Origin: Blautia faecis
GTDB taxonomy: Bacteria > Bacillota > Clostridia > Lachnospirales > Lachnospiraceae
Assembly: GCF_020554845.1 (NCBI RefSeq)
Contig: NZ_JAJCIA010000022.1
Span: 9,607-73,606 of the forward strand
Direction of reading: 5' to 3'
Length of the DNA stretch: 64,000 nt
The notes beneath the pieces are model-generated. The model made no database searches. It was given only the letters and a program-made list of their open reading frames with translations, and was not told the DNA's origin. Position numbers and translations under genes: made by a program. Of this stretch, positions 18,198 through 25,946 are shown piece by piece. Position 1 is the first letter of the stretch. The number at the start of each line of letters is the position of its first letter.

Positions 18198-18638
18198 CTA
18201 CTCTTCTGCCTCTTTCTTCTCTTCCAGACGCTGGGCTTCAATAGCCTCCAGCGATACCAGAAGTGCCCGGTTTACTGCCTGCATTGCAAAATCAAGGGCG
18301 TATTCTGCGGTGAGGATTTTCTTCTCCGTTCCCGGGAGCACATTTCCAAATATTGGCTCCTTATTTTTCAAATTTATGTTTTCTGCCTCCAGCACTTTTC
18401 CAACTGCTGCCTCCACCTGGTCGTAGACGCCTGCCAGCTTCATTACACAGTCTGTCTTGGAATGGCGAAGTCTGTTTTCCAAAGTGATACGGCTTTCCTG
18501 ACATTCCTGTCGAAGATTCTGGATCTGTTGGTGGAGTCTTTCCGTATCCATACTCTCCGCCAGCTGAATCCGACTGTGGGTCTGTTCCAGTTTTTTATCC
18601 AGCTCGTACATTTTTACGGATAAAATTTCATGTGCCAT
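18198..18638 (-). CDS. Small coiled-coil protein of unknown function upstream of ftsH
   Basis: 146 residues, no family recognised. Residues about 8-65 are heptad-rich and charged (KLEQTHSRIQLAESMDTERL), followed by a mixed helix region and an acidic-basic tail AQRLEEKKEAEE. No signal peptide or membrane segment. It is the first gene of the ftsH operon, 34 bases upstream of ftsH, with a strong Shine-Dalgarno AAGGAGAGGAGG. Position suggests a cytoplasmic factor that works with or is controlled alongside FtsH, but this is inference. Confidence 0.7.
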   Translation of the reverse strand: MAHEILSVKMYELDKKLEQTHSRIQLAESMDTERLHQQIQNLRQECQESRITLENRLRHSKTDCVMKLAGVYDQVEAAVGKVLEAENINLKNKEPIFGNVLPGTEKKILTAEYALDFAMQAVNRALLVSLEAIEAQRLEEKKEAEE

Positions 18639-18678
18639 ATATGGTTCCCTCCTCTCCTTGCGGATTACGTTATCATTT

Positions 18679-18843
18679 CTAGTACATCGAAAATTAAGTT
18701 TCTGCTATATTGGCGCAGGATGATTTCTTCATATGCAAGGCGGAGGAAGGAGACGTAGCGGTGGCTACGGCGACCGACGACAACGCAGCAGATGAAAAAT
18801 CAGACAAGTCAATATGGCAGTTACTTAATATTCGATGTACTAG
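18679..18843. mobile_element. MITE family A, full-length copy (165 bp)
   Basis: Ends in inverted CTAGTACATCGAA... / ...TTCGATGTACTAG, with about 36 base terminal inverted repeats (32 of 36 matching in the short copy at 22544). The centre folds too: CGTAGC-GGTG-GCTACG. No coding capacity. Inserted about 40 bases upstream of the coiled-coil/ftsH operon start, so its right half lies in that operon's promoter region. Confidence 0.7.
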
Positions 18844-18848
18844 CCTTC

Positions 18849-18945
18849 CTCAAACAGGCTCTAGAACATGTTTGAAAAAGGCTTTCTGCAAGATGTGCGT
18901 CACAATCACGCTCCGTAATCCTGATAATTTTATTCTAGTACAAGC
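18849..18945. mobile_element. Degraded MITE family B ends
   Basis: CTCAAACAGGCTCT (a right end of family B) abuts AGAACATGTTTGAAAAAGGC (a left end), followed by the family B internal sequence TTTCTGCAAGATGTGCGTCA, then decay. A stray CTAGTACA near 18934 may be a family A remnant. The rest of 18639-19175 apart from these repeats is discussed with the terminator and the TetR tail. Confidence 0.5.
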
Positions 18946-18988
18946 AAAAGAAAGTGTCGATAGTCAGAAATTTCACCGTGTATAGACA

Positions 18989-19025
18989 AAACGGGCAAAG
19001 TGTAAAAAATACACCTCGCCCGTTT
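18989..19025 (-). terminator. Intrinsic terminator downstream of TetR gene
   Basis: AAACGGGC (18989-18996) pairs with GCCCGTTT (19018-19025), with an inner GTGTA/TACAC stem. On the minus strand it is followed by TGTCTATA after GTTTT. It ends the TetR transcript about 150 bases past the stop codon. Confidence 0.75.
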
Positions 19026-19027
19026 GA

Positions 19028-19175
19028 TCTCTTATTTAGTTTCCTCCATGTATTTGCAATCGGCCTCTGGATTCTATTCCCAGTCAGTCTCCGCCTCCGT
19101 CAATTTCACTTTCAAAACTGCTTCAAGGTCAATAAACGCAGGAATAAAACTGTCACGAATAAACAGGAGCATTTT
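19028..19175 (-). pseudogene. In-frame coding-like remnant after the TetR stop
   Basis: Directly after the TetR TGA, in the same frame, lie 33 codons from an ATG (MLLFIRDSFIPAFIDLEAV and onwards) to a TAG, then 15 more readable codons (NPEADCKYMEETK) to a TAA. The composition looks protein-like. It could be the decayed tail of an older gene or a small ORF; I recognise no family. Confidence 0.3.
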
Positions 19176-19757
19176 TCAGCACAGAAAGACATCTTCTGTA
19201 GCATTCTTTCCCATCATAATCAAATAGACTTCGTGTACGATCATATCCAGATTCTTCGTATCCTCCGGTGTCCAGTCCTGGAAAATACCAAAGATAGCAT
19301 GGCTGTGGTAACGGAGGATCAACTTCAGTTCCTGGCGGCTGTAGTTCCGGTACAGATTTTCTTCCTCCACAATGCTCTCAAACAACTCGTAGGTTCCTTG
19401 CATAAGGGTTTGTTCCAGTTCTTTTCCATAATTACTTTCTATTCCTTTTCGCACTTCAGGTATAGCATTGATGGCAAAAACAAACAGATACTTCAGCGCT
19501 GCTTCTGCGCCGCCCTGCTCTTTGCACGCCTCCAGCAGCCGCCTGGTTCCCTGCTTTATGCTCCACTGAATCAGATCCGGTATTCCTTCGAAATGGTAGT
19601 AAAATGCCTGCCTGGTGATCTGGCACTCTTCCACAATATCCTTTACTGTAAGCTTCTTTACTTTTTTCTCCAGAATCAGCTTACGGGCTGCTTCTGCGAT
19701 GATCTCTTTCATGTCCATATACTGTGGTTCTCTTTCCTTTATCCGGTGTTGAATCAT
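19176..19757 (-). CDS. TetR family transcriptional regulator
   Basis: 193 residues. TetR_N helix-turn-helix at about 16-62 (AARKLILEKKVKKLTVKDIV then ITRQAFYYHFEGIPDL), followed by a helical ligand domain with YGKELEQTLMQ. The layout resembles the DhaS/YxaF-like TetR_C_33 group of Firmicutes. Target genes are unknown; the nearest are the membrane protein gene upstream on the same strand and the ftsH operon. The start is uncertain: the ATG used has only a weak GAGA upstream, and an internal ATG at MKEII is possible. Confidence 0.85.
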   Translation of the reverse strand: MIQHRIKEREPQYMDMKEIIAEAARKLILEKKVKKLTVKDIVEECQITRQAFYYHFEGIPDLIQWSIKQGTRRLLEACKEQGGAEAALKYLFVFAINAIPEVRKGIESNYGKELEQTLMQGTYELFESIVEEENLYRNYSRQELKLILRYHSHAIFGIFQDWTPEDTKNLDMIVHEVYLIMMGKNATEDVFLC

Positions 19758-19866
19758 AAACAGTCTCTAATTCTTATACCTTAATAGCTACATGCAAATC
19801 ATATTATCGGCAACAACGACCAACTACAGCTCATACTATTTCACAGGTTATATATCTTTAACAATT

Positions 19867-19921
19867 TTCCCACTGCATTTTCCTATGACGCTTATTCCCA
19901 CTGCATTTTCCAATGATGCTT
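19867..19921. repeat. Two-copy direct repeat of about 27 bp
   Basis: TCCCACTGCATTTTCCTATG and onwards (19867-19893) is repeated with three differences at 19894-19921. It lies between the membrane protein gene stop and the TetR start. No function is evident. Confidence 0.7.
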
Positions 19922-19940
19922 ATATTCATACTTTGGGTTT

Positions 19941-20594
19941 CTAATTTGACTCTTCTGAATCTGCAATATCTTCCTCATCTACAGTATCTTGTTTCTCTGG
20001 TACCACTGCATCTTCTCGCGCCTGCATAGCGGCTCTCTCACGAATGCTCTTCTTCGGGGCGGCCGGTTGAGATTGCTGGGAGGATTTCTTCCTGGCTGGG
20101 TCTACTGCAAATTTGCGTTCCGGATCAGCCTTGGCAACTTTGCCTAAGCGGGTGGCACCCCAAAGTAAAAACAGCGGAAGCACAATGGCTGTAAAAAGAA
20201 GCCCCAGATTCATCAATCCGGTAAAAAACAGAATTACCTGCATGACAATCTCAGTTATAAGAAGAGATATGGCCAGTTTCACAGAAAATCTGCTCTTATC
20301 TACTCTGTTGGAGTTCCTTACAGATAGAAATCCAACTACAGCTTCCCAGATTCCTACTGCAATAAAACAAATACCAATCCCTTTCAGAAGTCCACTTCCC
20401 ACTCCGGCATTCTCAAGAAGTTCTACATACTCTGCAGTTCCCTTGTCTGCTTCCAGAGCTGTCATAAAGAAATTGATTCCATACATGATCGTGGAGGTAA
20501 TGGCTGAAAACATCAGGAAAATACCACCAAACATCAGACACATCCTGCCATTCATCGCCTGCCGTGTCACCTTCATCCTCTCAAATTGATCCAT
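19941..20594 (-). CDS. Membrane protein of unknown function
   Basis: 217 residues. Four predicted membrane segments (about 18-40, 70-90, 108-130 and 132-150), then a long cytoplasmic tail rich in Ser, Gln, Pro and acidic residues (KKSSQQSQPAAPKKSIRERA, ending EEDIADSEESN). No family recognised. The start at 20594 is preferred to TTG at 20600 because AGAGGAAGG is 7 bases upstream of the ATG. It may share regulation with the TetR gene downstream. Confidence 0.7.
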   Translation of the reverse strand: MDQFERMKVTRQAMNGRMCLMFGGIFLMFSAITSTIMYGINFFMTALEADKGTAEYVELLENAGVGSGLLKGIGICFIAVGIWEAVVGFLSVRNSNRVDKSRFSVKLAISLLITEIVMQVILFFTGLMNLGLLFTAIVLPLFLLWGATRLGKVAKADPERKFAVDPARKKSSQQSQPAAPKKSIRERAAMQAREDAVVPEKQDTVDEEDIADSEESN

Positions 20595-20734
20595 AATCAA
20601 ACCTTCCTCTCTTTTTTGTAAACCAACAAAAACACAATTTTAATATTAGTCTAACATATCACTTTTCGTTATTCAATGTACAGATTTCTGTTCGTGTAAC
20701 AAACATTATGGGTTACGATTCTCGATCTTCGCAG

Positions 20735-20908
20735 AAACACGCTCTAGAGCGTGTTTGAAAAAGGCTTTCTGCAAGATGTGCGTCACAGTTTGTGGGAGAT
20801 TTTGTCCGGATGAGGGTGCCGTAGCGGGCTACGGCAACCGAATTCGGGCAAAATCTCCCGCAAAGTGGGGCGTGCAGATTGCGGGAATGATTTTTCAAAC
20901 AGGCTCTA
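20735..20908. mobile_element. MITE family B, full-length copy (about 164 bp) with abutting end
   Basis: From TAGAGCGTGTTTGAAAAAGG (20745) to TTTTTCAAACAGGCTCTA (20908), inverted ends of about 17 bases. Interior is also palindromic: GGGAGATTTTGTCCGGA pairs with TTCGGGCAAAATCTCCC, enclosing CCGTAG/CTACGG. On its left another end in opposite orientation (AAACACGCTC, from 20735) abuts, making a perfect 22 bp palindrome at 20735-20756. No ORF. It lies just upstream of the thiE promoter. Confidence 0.7.
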
Positions 20909-20922
20909 TCTTAATAATTACC

Positions 20923-20951
20923 TTTACTTTCCAGATTCAGCTTTATATAAT
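20923..20951 (+). promoter_or_regulatory. Candidate thiE promoter
   Basis: TATAAT at 20946-20951 with TTTACT about 17 bases upstream. It lies right of the MITE. A solo family B end (AGAGTGTGTTTGAA) overlaps the predicted start of transcription at about 20956. No TPP riboswitch thi-box is seen in the leader. Confidence 0.5.
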
Positions 20952-21003
20952 GTATTAGAGTGTGTTTGAAGCACAAGTTACATGTGAAAGGCAGGTTTTA
21001 CCA

Positions 21004-21693
21004 ATGAACTGCAATAAAAAAGAGCTTTTACTTTATGCCGTTACTGACCGCAGCTGGTTAAATGGCAGAACTTTATATGACCAGGTCGAAGAAGCCTTAA
21101 AAGGTGGGGCCACCTTCATTCAGCTACGCGAAAAAAATCTGGATACAGATAGTTTTCTCAAAGAAGCTGCGGAAATCAAAGAGTTATGTGCGCGCTATCA
21201 TGTACCATTCGTGATCAATGACAATGTAGAAATTGCAAAAGAAATCAATGCCGATGGCGTTCATGTAGGGCAGGAGGATATGGCTGCTGGTAATGCCAGA
21301 GCCATCCTCGGTTCTGACAAAATCATCGGCGTTTCTGCGCATACAGTTGAAGAGGCTGTTCTTGCTGAAAAAAATGGCGCAGATTATCTGGGAGTAGGTG
21401 CCGCATTCCAAACCGGAACCAAAAAAGATGCCGGCAATATCAGCCATGAAACTATAAAACAAATATGTGAGGCTGTAAATATTCCCGTTATTGCTATCGG
21501 TGGAATTACACATGACAATGTAATGGAGCTGGCTGGAAGCGGTATCTGCGGAATTGCAGTTGTAAGTGCCATCTTTGCAGCTGAAGATATTACAAAAGCA
21601 ACCAGAGAGCTTAAAGAGCTTACTCTCAAAATGAAAGATTCTACTTGTATTTCCAAAGACAATGCATCTTCCAGGAAAGGAATTTCATGTTAA
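21004..21693 (+). CDS. thiE: Thiamine-phosphate synthase
   Basis: 229 residues, typical TIM-barrel length. Conserved motifs: QLREK (40-44) that binds pyrimidine and pyrophosphate, INDN (71-74), HVGQED (87-92), GVSAHT (109-114), GAAFQTGTKKDA (132-143) and IAIGGI. It joins HMP-PP and the thiazole phosphate to give thiamine phosphate. Start at 21004 is chosen over an upstream frame start because homology begins at KKELLLYAVTDR and AGGCAGG is 8 bases away. It is followed with a 7 base overlap by a HAD phosphatase gene. No other thiamine genes are in the window. Confidence 0.93.
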   Translation: MNCNKKELLLYAVTDRSWLNGRTLYDQVEEALKGGATFIQLREKNLDTDSFLKEAAEIKELCARYHVPFVINDNVEIAKEINADGVHVGQEDMAAGNARAILGSDKIIGVSAHTVEEAVLAEKNGADYLGVGAAFQTGTKKDAGNISHETIKQICEAVNIPVIAIGGITHDNVMELAGSGICGIAVVSAIFAAEDITKATRELKELTLKMKDSTCISKDNASSRKGISC

Positions 21694-22346
21694 GGGGTGC
21701 CATCTGGGATCTGGATGGTACGATTCTGGATTCTATGTCAGCCTGGGATCATGTAGGCGAAAATTACCTGCGAAACCAGGGAATTGAACCTGAACCGGAT
21801 CTGGATGAAGCAATCGCCACTATGAGTCTCCACCAGGCAGCTGACTATTTTATTGAGCACTATGGTGTAAAACAGACCCAAGATGAATTGATCAAGAGTG
21901 CTGTAGCAATTGTAGATGATTTCTACCGCTATGAAGCTCAGCTGAAGCCTCATCTGAAAGAATTTCTGGCTCAGCTTCATGAGACCGGAGTCAAAATGTG
22001 TATTGCCACTGCTACAGAGCGCTCCCTCGTGGAAGCTGCCCTGGCACGTTGCGAAGTGCTTGATTATTTCAGTGAAATCTTTACCTGCTCCTCTGTGGGT
22101 GCCGGAAAGGACGAACCAACCATTTATCGGGAAGCCTTGAACTTTCTTGGCACTGACCGAACCAATACCATGGTCTTTGAAGATTCTCTTCATGCCCTTA
22201 CTACAGCTAAGAAAGATGGCTTCTATACCACTGCTGTGTACGACTCTCATGAAGAAAATCAAGAGGAAATACAGCGTCTGGCAAACTGTCGGATTCATGA
22301 TTACGGTGAGTCGGAAGAGTTTATTAATTTTACAAAAAATCTATAG
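21687..22346 (+). CDS. HAD family phosphatase, beta-phosphoglucomutase-like, coupled to thiE
   Basis: 219 residues. All four HAD motifs are present: DLDGT at 8-12 (nucleophile Asp8), Thr/Ser in ATATE, Lys in GAGKDEP and FEDS; a helical cap domain lies between motifs I and II, as in subclass I phosphatases. Shine-Dalgarno AGGAAAGGAA precedes the ATG, which lies inside the end of thiE, so translation is coupled. The tight link suggests a thiamine-related phosphoester substrate such as thiamine phosphate (inference); the family alone does not tell the substrate. A weak hairpin follows at 22364-22381. Confidence 0.85.
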   Translation: MLRGAIWDLDGTILDSMSAWDHVGENYLRNQGIEPEPDLDEAIATMSLHQAADYFIEHYGVKQTQDELIKSAVAIVDDFYRYEAQLKPHLKEFLAQLHETGVKMCIATATERSLVEAALARCEVLDYFSEIFTCSSVGAGKDEPTIYREALNFLGTDRTNTMVFEDSLHALTTAKKDGFYTTAVYDSHEENQEEIQRLANCRIHDYGESEEFINFTKNL

Positions 22347-22363
22347 AACTTTTTATTTGGCGG

Positions 22364-22381
22364 GAAGCTTAATTGCTTCCC
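22364..22381 (+). terminator. Weak hairpin terminator after thiE-HAD operon
   Basis: GGAAGC/GCTTCC around TTAATT, followed by a broken T tract (GATATTCTTTATT). Short stem, so moderate support only. Confidence 0.4.
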
Positions 22382-22408
22382 GATATTCTTTATTCAACCA
22401 AGTATCTA

Positions 22409-22543
22409 CTACATTGACGCAGGATGATTTCTTCATATGCAAGATGGAGGAAGGAGCCGTAGCGAGCTACGGCAACTGAATTCGGGCAAAATATACCGCA
22501 AAGTGGAGCGTACAGATTGCGGGAATGATTTTTCAAACAGATT
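22409..22543. mobile_element. Chimeric MITE: left part family A, right part family B
   Basis: The left half (CATTGACGCAGGATGATTTC to the central GTAGC stem) matches the interior of the family A copy at 18710-18770. The right half from GCTACGGCAAC to TTTTTCAAACAG matches the family B copy at 20838-20903. The join lies in the central CCGTAG/CTACGG hairpin that both families share. Confidence 0.6.
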
Positions 22544-22638
22544 CTAGTACATCGAAAATTAAGTTTCTGCTATATTGACGCAGCAGATGAAAAATCAGAC
22601 AAGTCAATATGGCAGTTACTTAATATTCGATGTACTAG
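22544..22638. mobile_element. MITE family A, short copy (95 bp)
   Basis: Inverted ends of 36 bases with 32 matches, bounded by CTAGTACATCGAA and its complement; the interior is reduced to about 23 bases. The right-end CTAG supplies the TAG stop codon of sbcC (22635-22637, minus strand). As a long hairpin it can also end transcripts from both sides. Confidence 0.75.
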
Positions 22639-25600
22639 CTTATTTGCCACTTCACATGACTTCCCTTCTCGTCTTTGCTGACGATCAGCTGATCTTCAAT
22701 CTCCTGCTTCAGCTCGGTCACATGAGAAATAATTCCAATCAACTTGCTTCCTCCCGCCAGTTCCTGAAGAACCTTTACCGCCTGTTCTCTGGAATGCTCA
22801 TCAAGGGAACCGAAGCCTTCATCCACAAACATTACATCAAGATGTATCGCTGCAGAGCTCTCCTGGATCTGATCTGCCATTCCAAGTGCCAATGCCAGGG
22901 CTGCCATAAAGGATTCTCCTCCGGAAAGGGTACGGACTTCACGCTCTTTGCCGGTAACATTAGAATATACCATAAGATCCAGACCACGATTCTTGCCTTT
23001 CCCCGCATTCTCCTCGTCTACCATACGAAGTTCAAACTGTCCGGCAGACATATTCGCAAAGCGGCGATTGGCCGCATAAAGAATCTTCTCCAGGTAATAT
23101 CTCTGCACATAGGTTTCAAGATCCATACGGTTTCCGGACATATTTCCAGACAACAGCTTATAAAGAGTTTCCAGCTTGGTATGCTTTTCAATGATTTTAC
23201 CTCGCTTCTCCATCTGAGGGCTAAGAATATCATATGCCTCTTTATCAGCTTTATACTGTTCTTTATAAAGTTCCAGTTTCGTCTGAGTCTGAAGCCGTAC
23301 TTTCTCAGCTTCCTCCATCTGGGACTTGGCAGCTTCCATATCTGGCTTGCTCCTGCCATCTATGGCTTTTCCAGCTGTTTCTGCAGTGGTCTGTGCGGCT
23401 AGTTTTTTTCGCTGCCAGCTGTCTGCTTCTTTTTGCAAAAGCTCCGCTGTTTCACGGGTATAGTTCTCTGCTATGTCCGCCCATTCTGCCTCTGTCATAT
23501 TTTTCTCATTCATCAAAGTCTGATAAAAGGCCTGCCGCTCCTGGTAAAGCTTCTGGTGATCTGGAAGTTCCCCTTCAAATCGTTTAATCAAGCTGGTACA
23601 GTTAACCAGCTCTTCAGAAGACGCTTTTTCTTTCTTTTCAGCTTCCTTGGAAGCAGCTTCTGCAGCTTTCCATTTTCCTTTTGCCTGGTTAAACTCTGTC
23701 ATAGCCGCCTCTTCTGATGGATATTCCCGGGAATCATTCAACTGCTTCAGAAGAGCTTCTGCGCTCTTGGCTGACGCTGCTGCCTCAGTCAGCTTTTGTC
23801 CGCATTCCTCTACGGCAGTTTTTCCTGATTTCTTCCGCTCTTCTACCTGTCCCAGAGCATCCTGAAGATTACGCAATGTTTTCTGGGCTGTATTAAGTCT
23901 TGTACCCTCTTCCTGTAATAAAGTTTTCCAGGTTCCAAGAAGTGTCTGTATCTGCTTCAGCAAGGCATTCCAATTACACTCTTTATCCGCCATCTGATCC
24001 TGGGCTGCACCAGGGACTTCTGAATTTCTGCTCTCCTGGAAATTTTTTATATTGTCTCCCAAAGAATCAAATACTTCCAGCATTCCTGCTTCCGGGAACT
24101 GCTCATGATCATTTAAAATACGCGTGCACAGCTTCCTTCCTGTCTCTTCCAAAAGTCGTTCTTTTTCTGCAACTATATCCACAGCTGACCTTGCTTCACC
24201 GGCAGACTGTTCCTGCCTGTTTCGAAGCTCAGAAACTTCTTTTTCTGCCAGTTCCAATTGCTCACGGGTGAGATCTCTATGAAGGGTAGAAGCTATGCAT
24301 GGATTCGGATGTTCTATTGCGCCGCATACAGGACATGGTTTCCCCGGCTGAAGCTCGCGTGCCAGAAAACCAGCCTGCTCATCCAGAAAAATTCTCCGCA
24401 TAGACTCATATTCCTGGCTCTTTGCGTCATATCTGATTCTATTCTTCTGGTATGTCTCTCGTGCTTTCTTCGCCAGTTTTTTCTGTGTTTCTACACCTTT
24501 AAGAAGATCTTCTGTTTCTTGTACTTCAATGCCAAGTACTTCCAGTTCCTGATTTTTCCCTTTCCAGACAGCAATTTTCTCATTAGTGTCGGTCAGCTTC
24601 TCTGACTGAGCCCTCCAGTCTGCTTCCTGCTTCTCCATTTTCTCCAGATCTTCTCTGGCTTTGCGGTCTGCGGCCTGCGCTGCGGTCAGATTTTGCTGGC
24701 TGGTCTTTACACTTTTTTCTGCTTCCTTGATCTGCTTAAGGAGCTTCACTTCTTTATTCACGCGCTCATAAATAGTGGTGTACGCCTTAAGCTCCTTCTC
24801 TGCCGTTTCTTTCACCGCCTTCGCTGTCTGAATGACAGATTGTGACTGTTCTTTTAATAAAGGAGCTCGTTCCTGCTGCTCCTTTAAGGCACTCTCACAT
24901 GTCTGCATATTACGCAAGGCATCCTGACAGCGTGCGTATTCGCCTTTTATTTCGTATGCTTTCTTAATTTTCTCTGACAGAATGGTCTTTTCCCCTATTT
25001 GTGCTTCCACTTTCCCACATTCAGAAAGCTGAACCTCAGCGTTTTCCAGCTGCGCATATAAATTCGTCAGCTGAATGGAACTGTTGTAGATATCCCTTTT
25101 TTCGTCGCGGAGTTTTGATGCGGATTGTAATTCTTTCGAGGTAAAATTCACACTTTTCTCCAGTGTTCTGCATAACTCGCCCAGATGATCCAGAAAGCAA
25201 TCCATCACTACAATTTCCCCATTCAAAACCTGCTTTTTTAGCCCTTCTATTTCCTGCCACTGGTCATATTCCTGGGGAATTACCACATGGGCAGCTTCAG
25301 TCTGACATGCAGTTTTGATCTGAGCAATCTCTTTTTCCAGGGAACGCTTGCGATTCATCAGCTCGTCCACAATATTCTGGTATAATTCAGTGTTAAACAG
25401 CTTCCGGAAGATGACTTTCTTATCATCAGATTTTGCACGAAGAAGCTCCATAAATTCTCCCTGAGCGATCATGGCAACCTGCATAAACTGGCTTTTGGTA
25501 AGACCGAGGATCTCCCCCAGCTTGCTGTCAGCTTCCTTCTGTGGATATTCGGTACCATCTGGCATGATCAGGCTGACAGACCCCGGTACTTCACGGCTTC

Positions 25601-25946
25601 CTGTATTTTTCCCCGCCCCTCTTGTCAGAAGCTTCAGATGTCTGGGAACACGGCGGACAGTATACAGCAGGCTATTTTCTCCTGTCCCTTCGGAAAAAAC
25701 AAGCTCTACAAATGGTTCAACGTTCAACTCTGCATACTGGCTTTGCAGTACAACACCATCTTTCTTGTTTGTACTGGAGCTGGCTTCACCGTAAAGAGCA
25801 AATACAAGGGCATCAAATATAGTTGTTTTTCCTGCTCCGGTGTCTCCGGTCACAAGAAACAGATTCTGATTCGGCTCCTGAAAATCGATCTGTGTCAGTT
25901 TTCCGTAGGAACCAAACGCCTGCATGATAAGTTTCACAGGTCTCAT
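22635..25946 (-). CDS. sbcC: SbcC exonuclease subunit (Rad50-like ATPase)
   Basis: 1103 residues. Walker A GDTGAGKTT at 34-42, long coiled coils on both sides of a zinc hook CPVCG near residue 537, and ABC signature LSGGESF near 1000 followed by Walker B VMFVDEGFGSLD. With SbcD it forms the nuclease that opens DNA hairpins and processes blocked ends. The start at 25946 is preferred because it overlaps the sbcD stop by four bases (ATGA) and begins MRPVKLIMQAFGSY, the conserved N-terminus. The C-terminus ends HVKWQIS and its stop lies in a MITE end. Hairpin cleavage is notable in a genome region so full of palindromes. Confidence 0.95.
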   Translation of the reverse strand: MRPVKLIMQAFGSYGKLTQIDFQEPNQNLFLVTGDTGAGKTTIFDALVFALYGEASSSTNKKDGVVLQSQYAELNVEPFVELVFSEGTGENSLLYTVRRVPRHLKLLTRGAGKNTGSREVPGSVSLIMPDGTEYPQKEADSKLGEILGLTKSQFMQVAMIAQGEFMELLRAKSDDKKVIFRKLFNTELYQNIVDELMNRKRSLEKEIAQIKTACQTEAAHVVIPQEYDQWQEIEGLKKQVLNGEIVVMDCFLDHLGELCRTLEKSVNFTSKELQSASKLRDEKRDIYNSSIQLTNLYAQLENAEVQLSECGKVEAQIGEKTILSEKIKKAYEIKGEYARCQDALRNMQTCESALKEQQERAPLLKEQSQSVIQTAKAVKETAEKELKAYTTIYERVNKEVKLLKQIKEAEKSVKTSQQNLTAAQAADRKAREDLEKMEKQEADWRAQSEKLTDTNEKIAVWKGKNQELEVLGIEVQETEDLLKGVETQKKLAKKARETYQKNRIRYDAKSQEYESMRRIFLDEQAGFLARELQPGKPCPVCGAIEHPNPCIASTLHRDLTREQLELAEKEVSELRNRQEQSAGEARSAVDIVAEKERLLEETGRKLCTRILNDHEQFPEAGMLEVFDSLGDNIKNFQESRNSEVPGAAQDQMADKECNWNALLKQIQTLLGTWKTLLQEEGTRLNTAQKTLRNLQDALGQVEERKKSGKTAVEECGQKLTEAAASAKSAEALLKQLNDSREYPSEEAAMTEFNQAKGKWKAAEAASKEAEKKEKASSEELVNCTSLIKRFEGELPDHQKLYQERQAFYQTLMNEKNMTEAEWADIAENYTRETAELLQKEADSWQRKKLAAQTTAETAGKAIDGRSKPDMEAAKSQMEEAEKVRLQTQTKLELYKEQYKADKEAYDILSPQMEKRGKIIEKHTKLETLYKLLSGNMSGNRMDLETYVQRYYLEKILYAANRRFANMSAGQFELRMVDEENAGKGKNRGLDLMVYSNVTGKEREVRTLSGGESFMAALALALGMADQIQESSAAIHLDVMFVDEGFGSLDEHSREQAVKVLQELAGGSKLIGIISHVTELKQEIEDQLIVSKDEKGSHVKWQIS

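Noticed and set aside
20909..21003. Possible TPP riboswitch upstream of thiE
   Set aside because: No CTGAGA thi-box or matching stems are present, and the gap is too short after the MITE.
18679..22638. Idea that the family A and B elements are CRISPR or structured RNA genes
   Set aside because: Ends are inverted rather than directly repeated, internal deletions are common and copies sit at unrelated genes, which fits MITEs better. An RNA role cannot be fully excluded.
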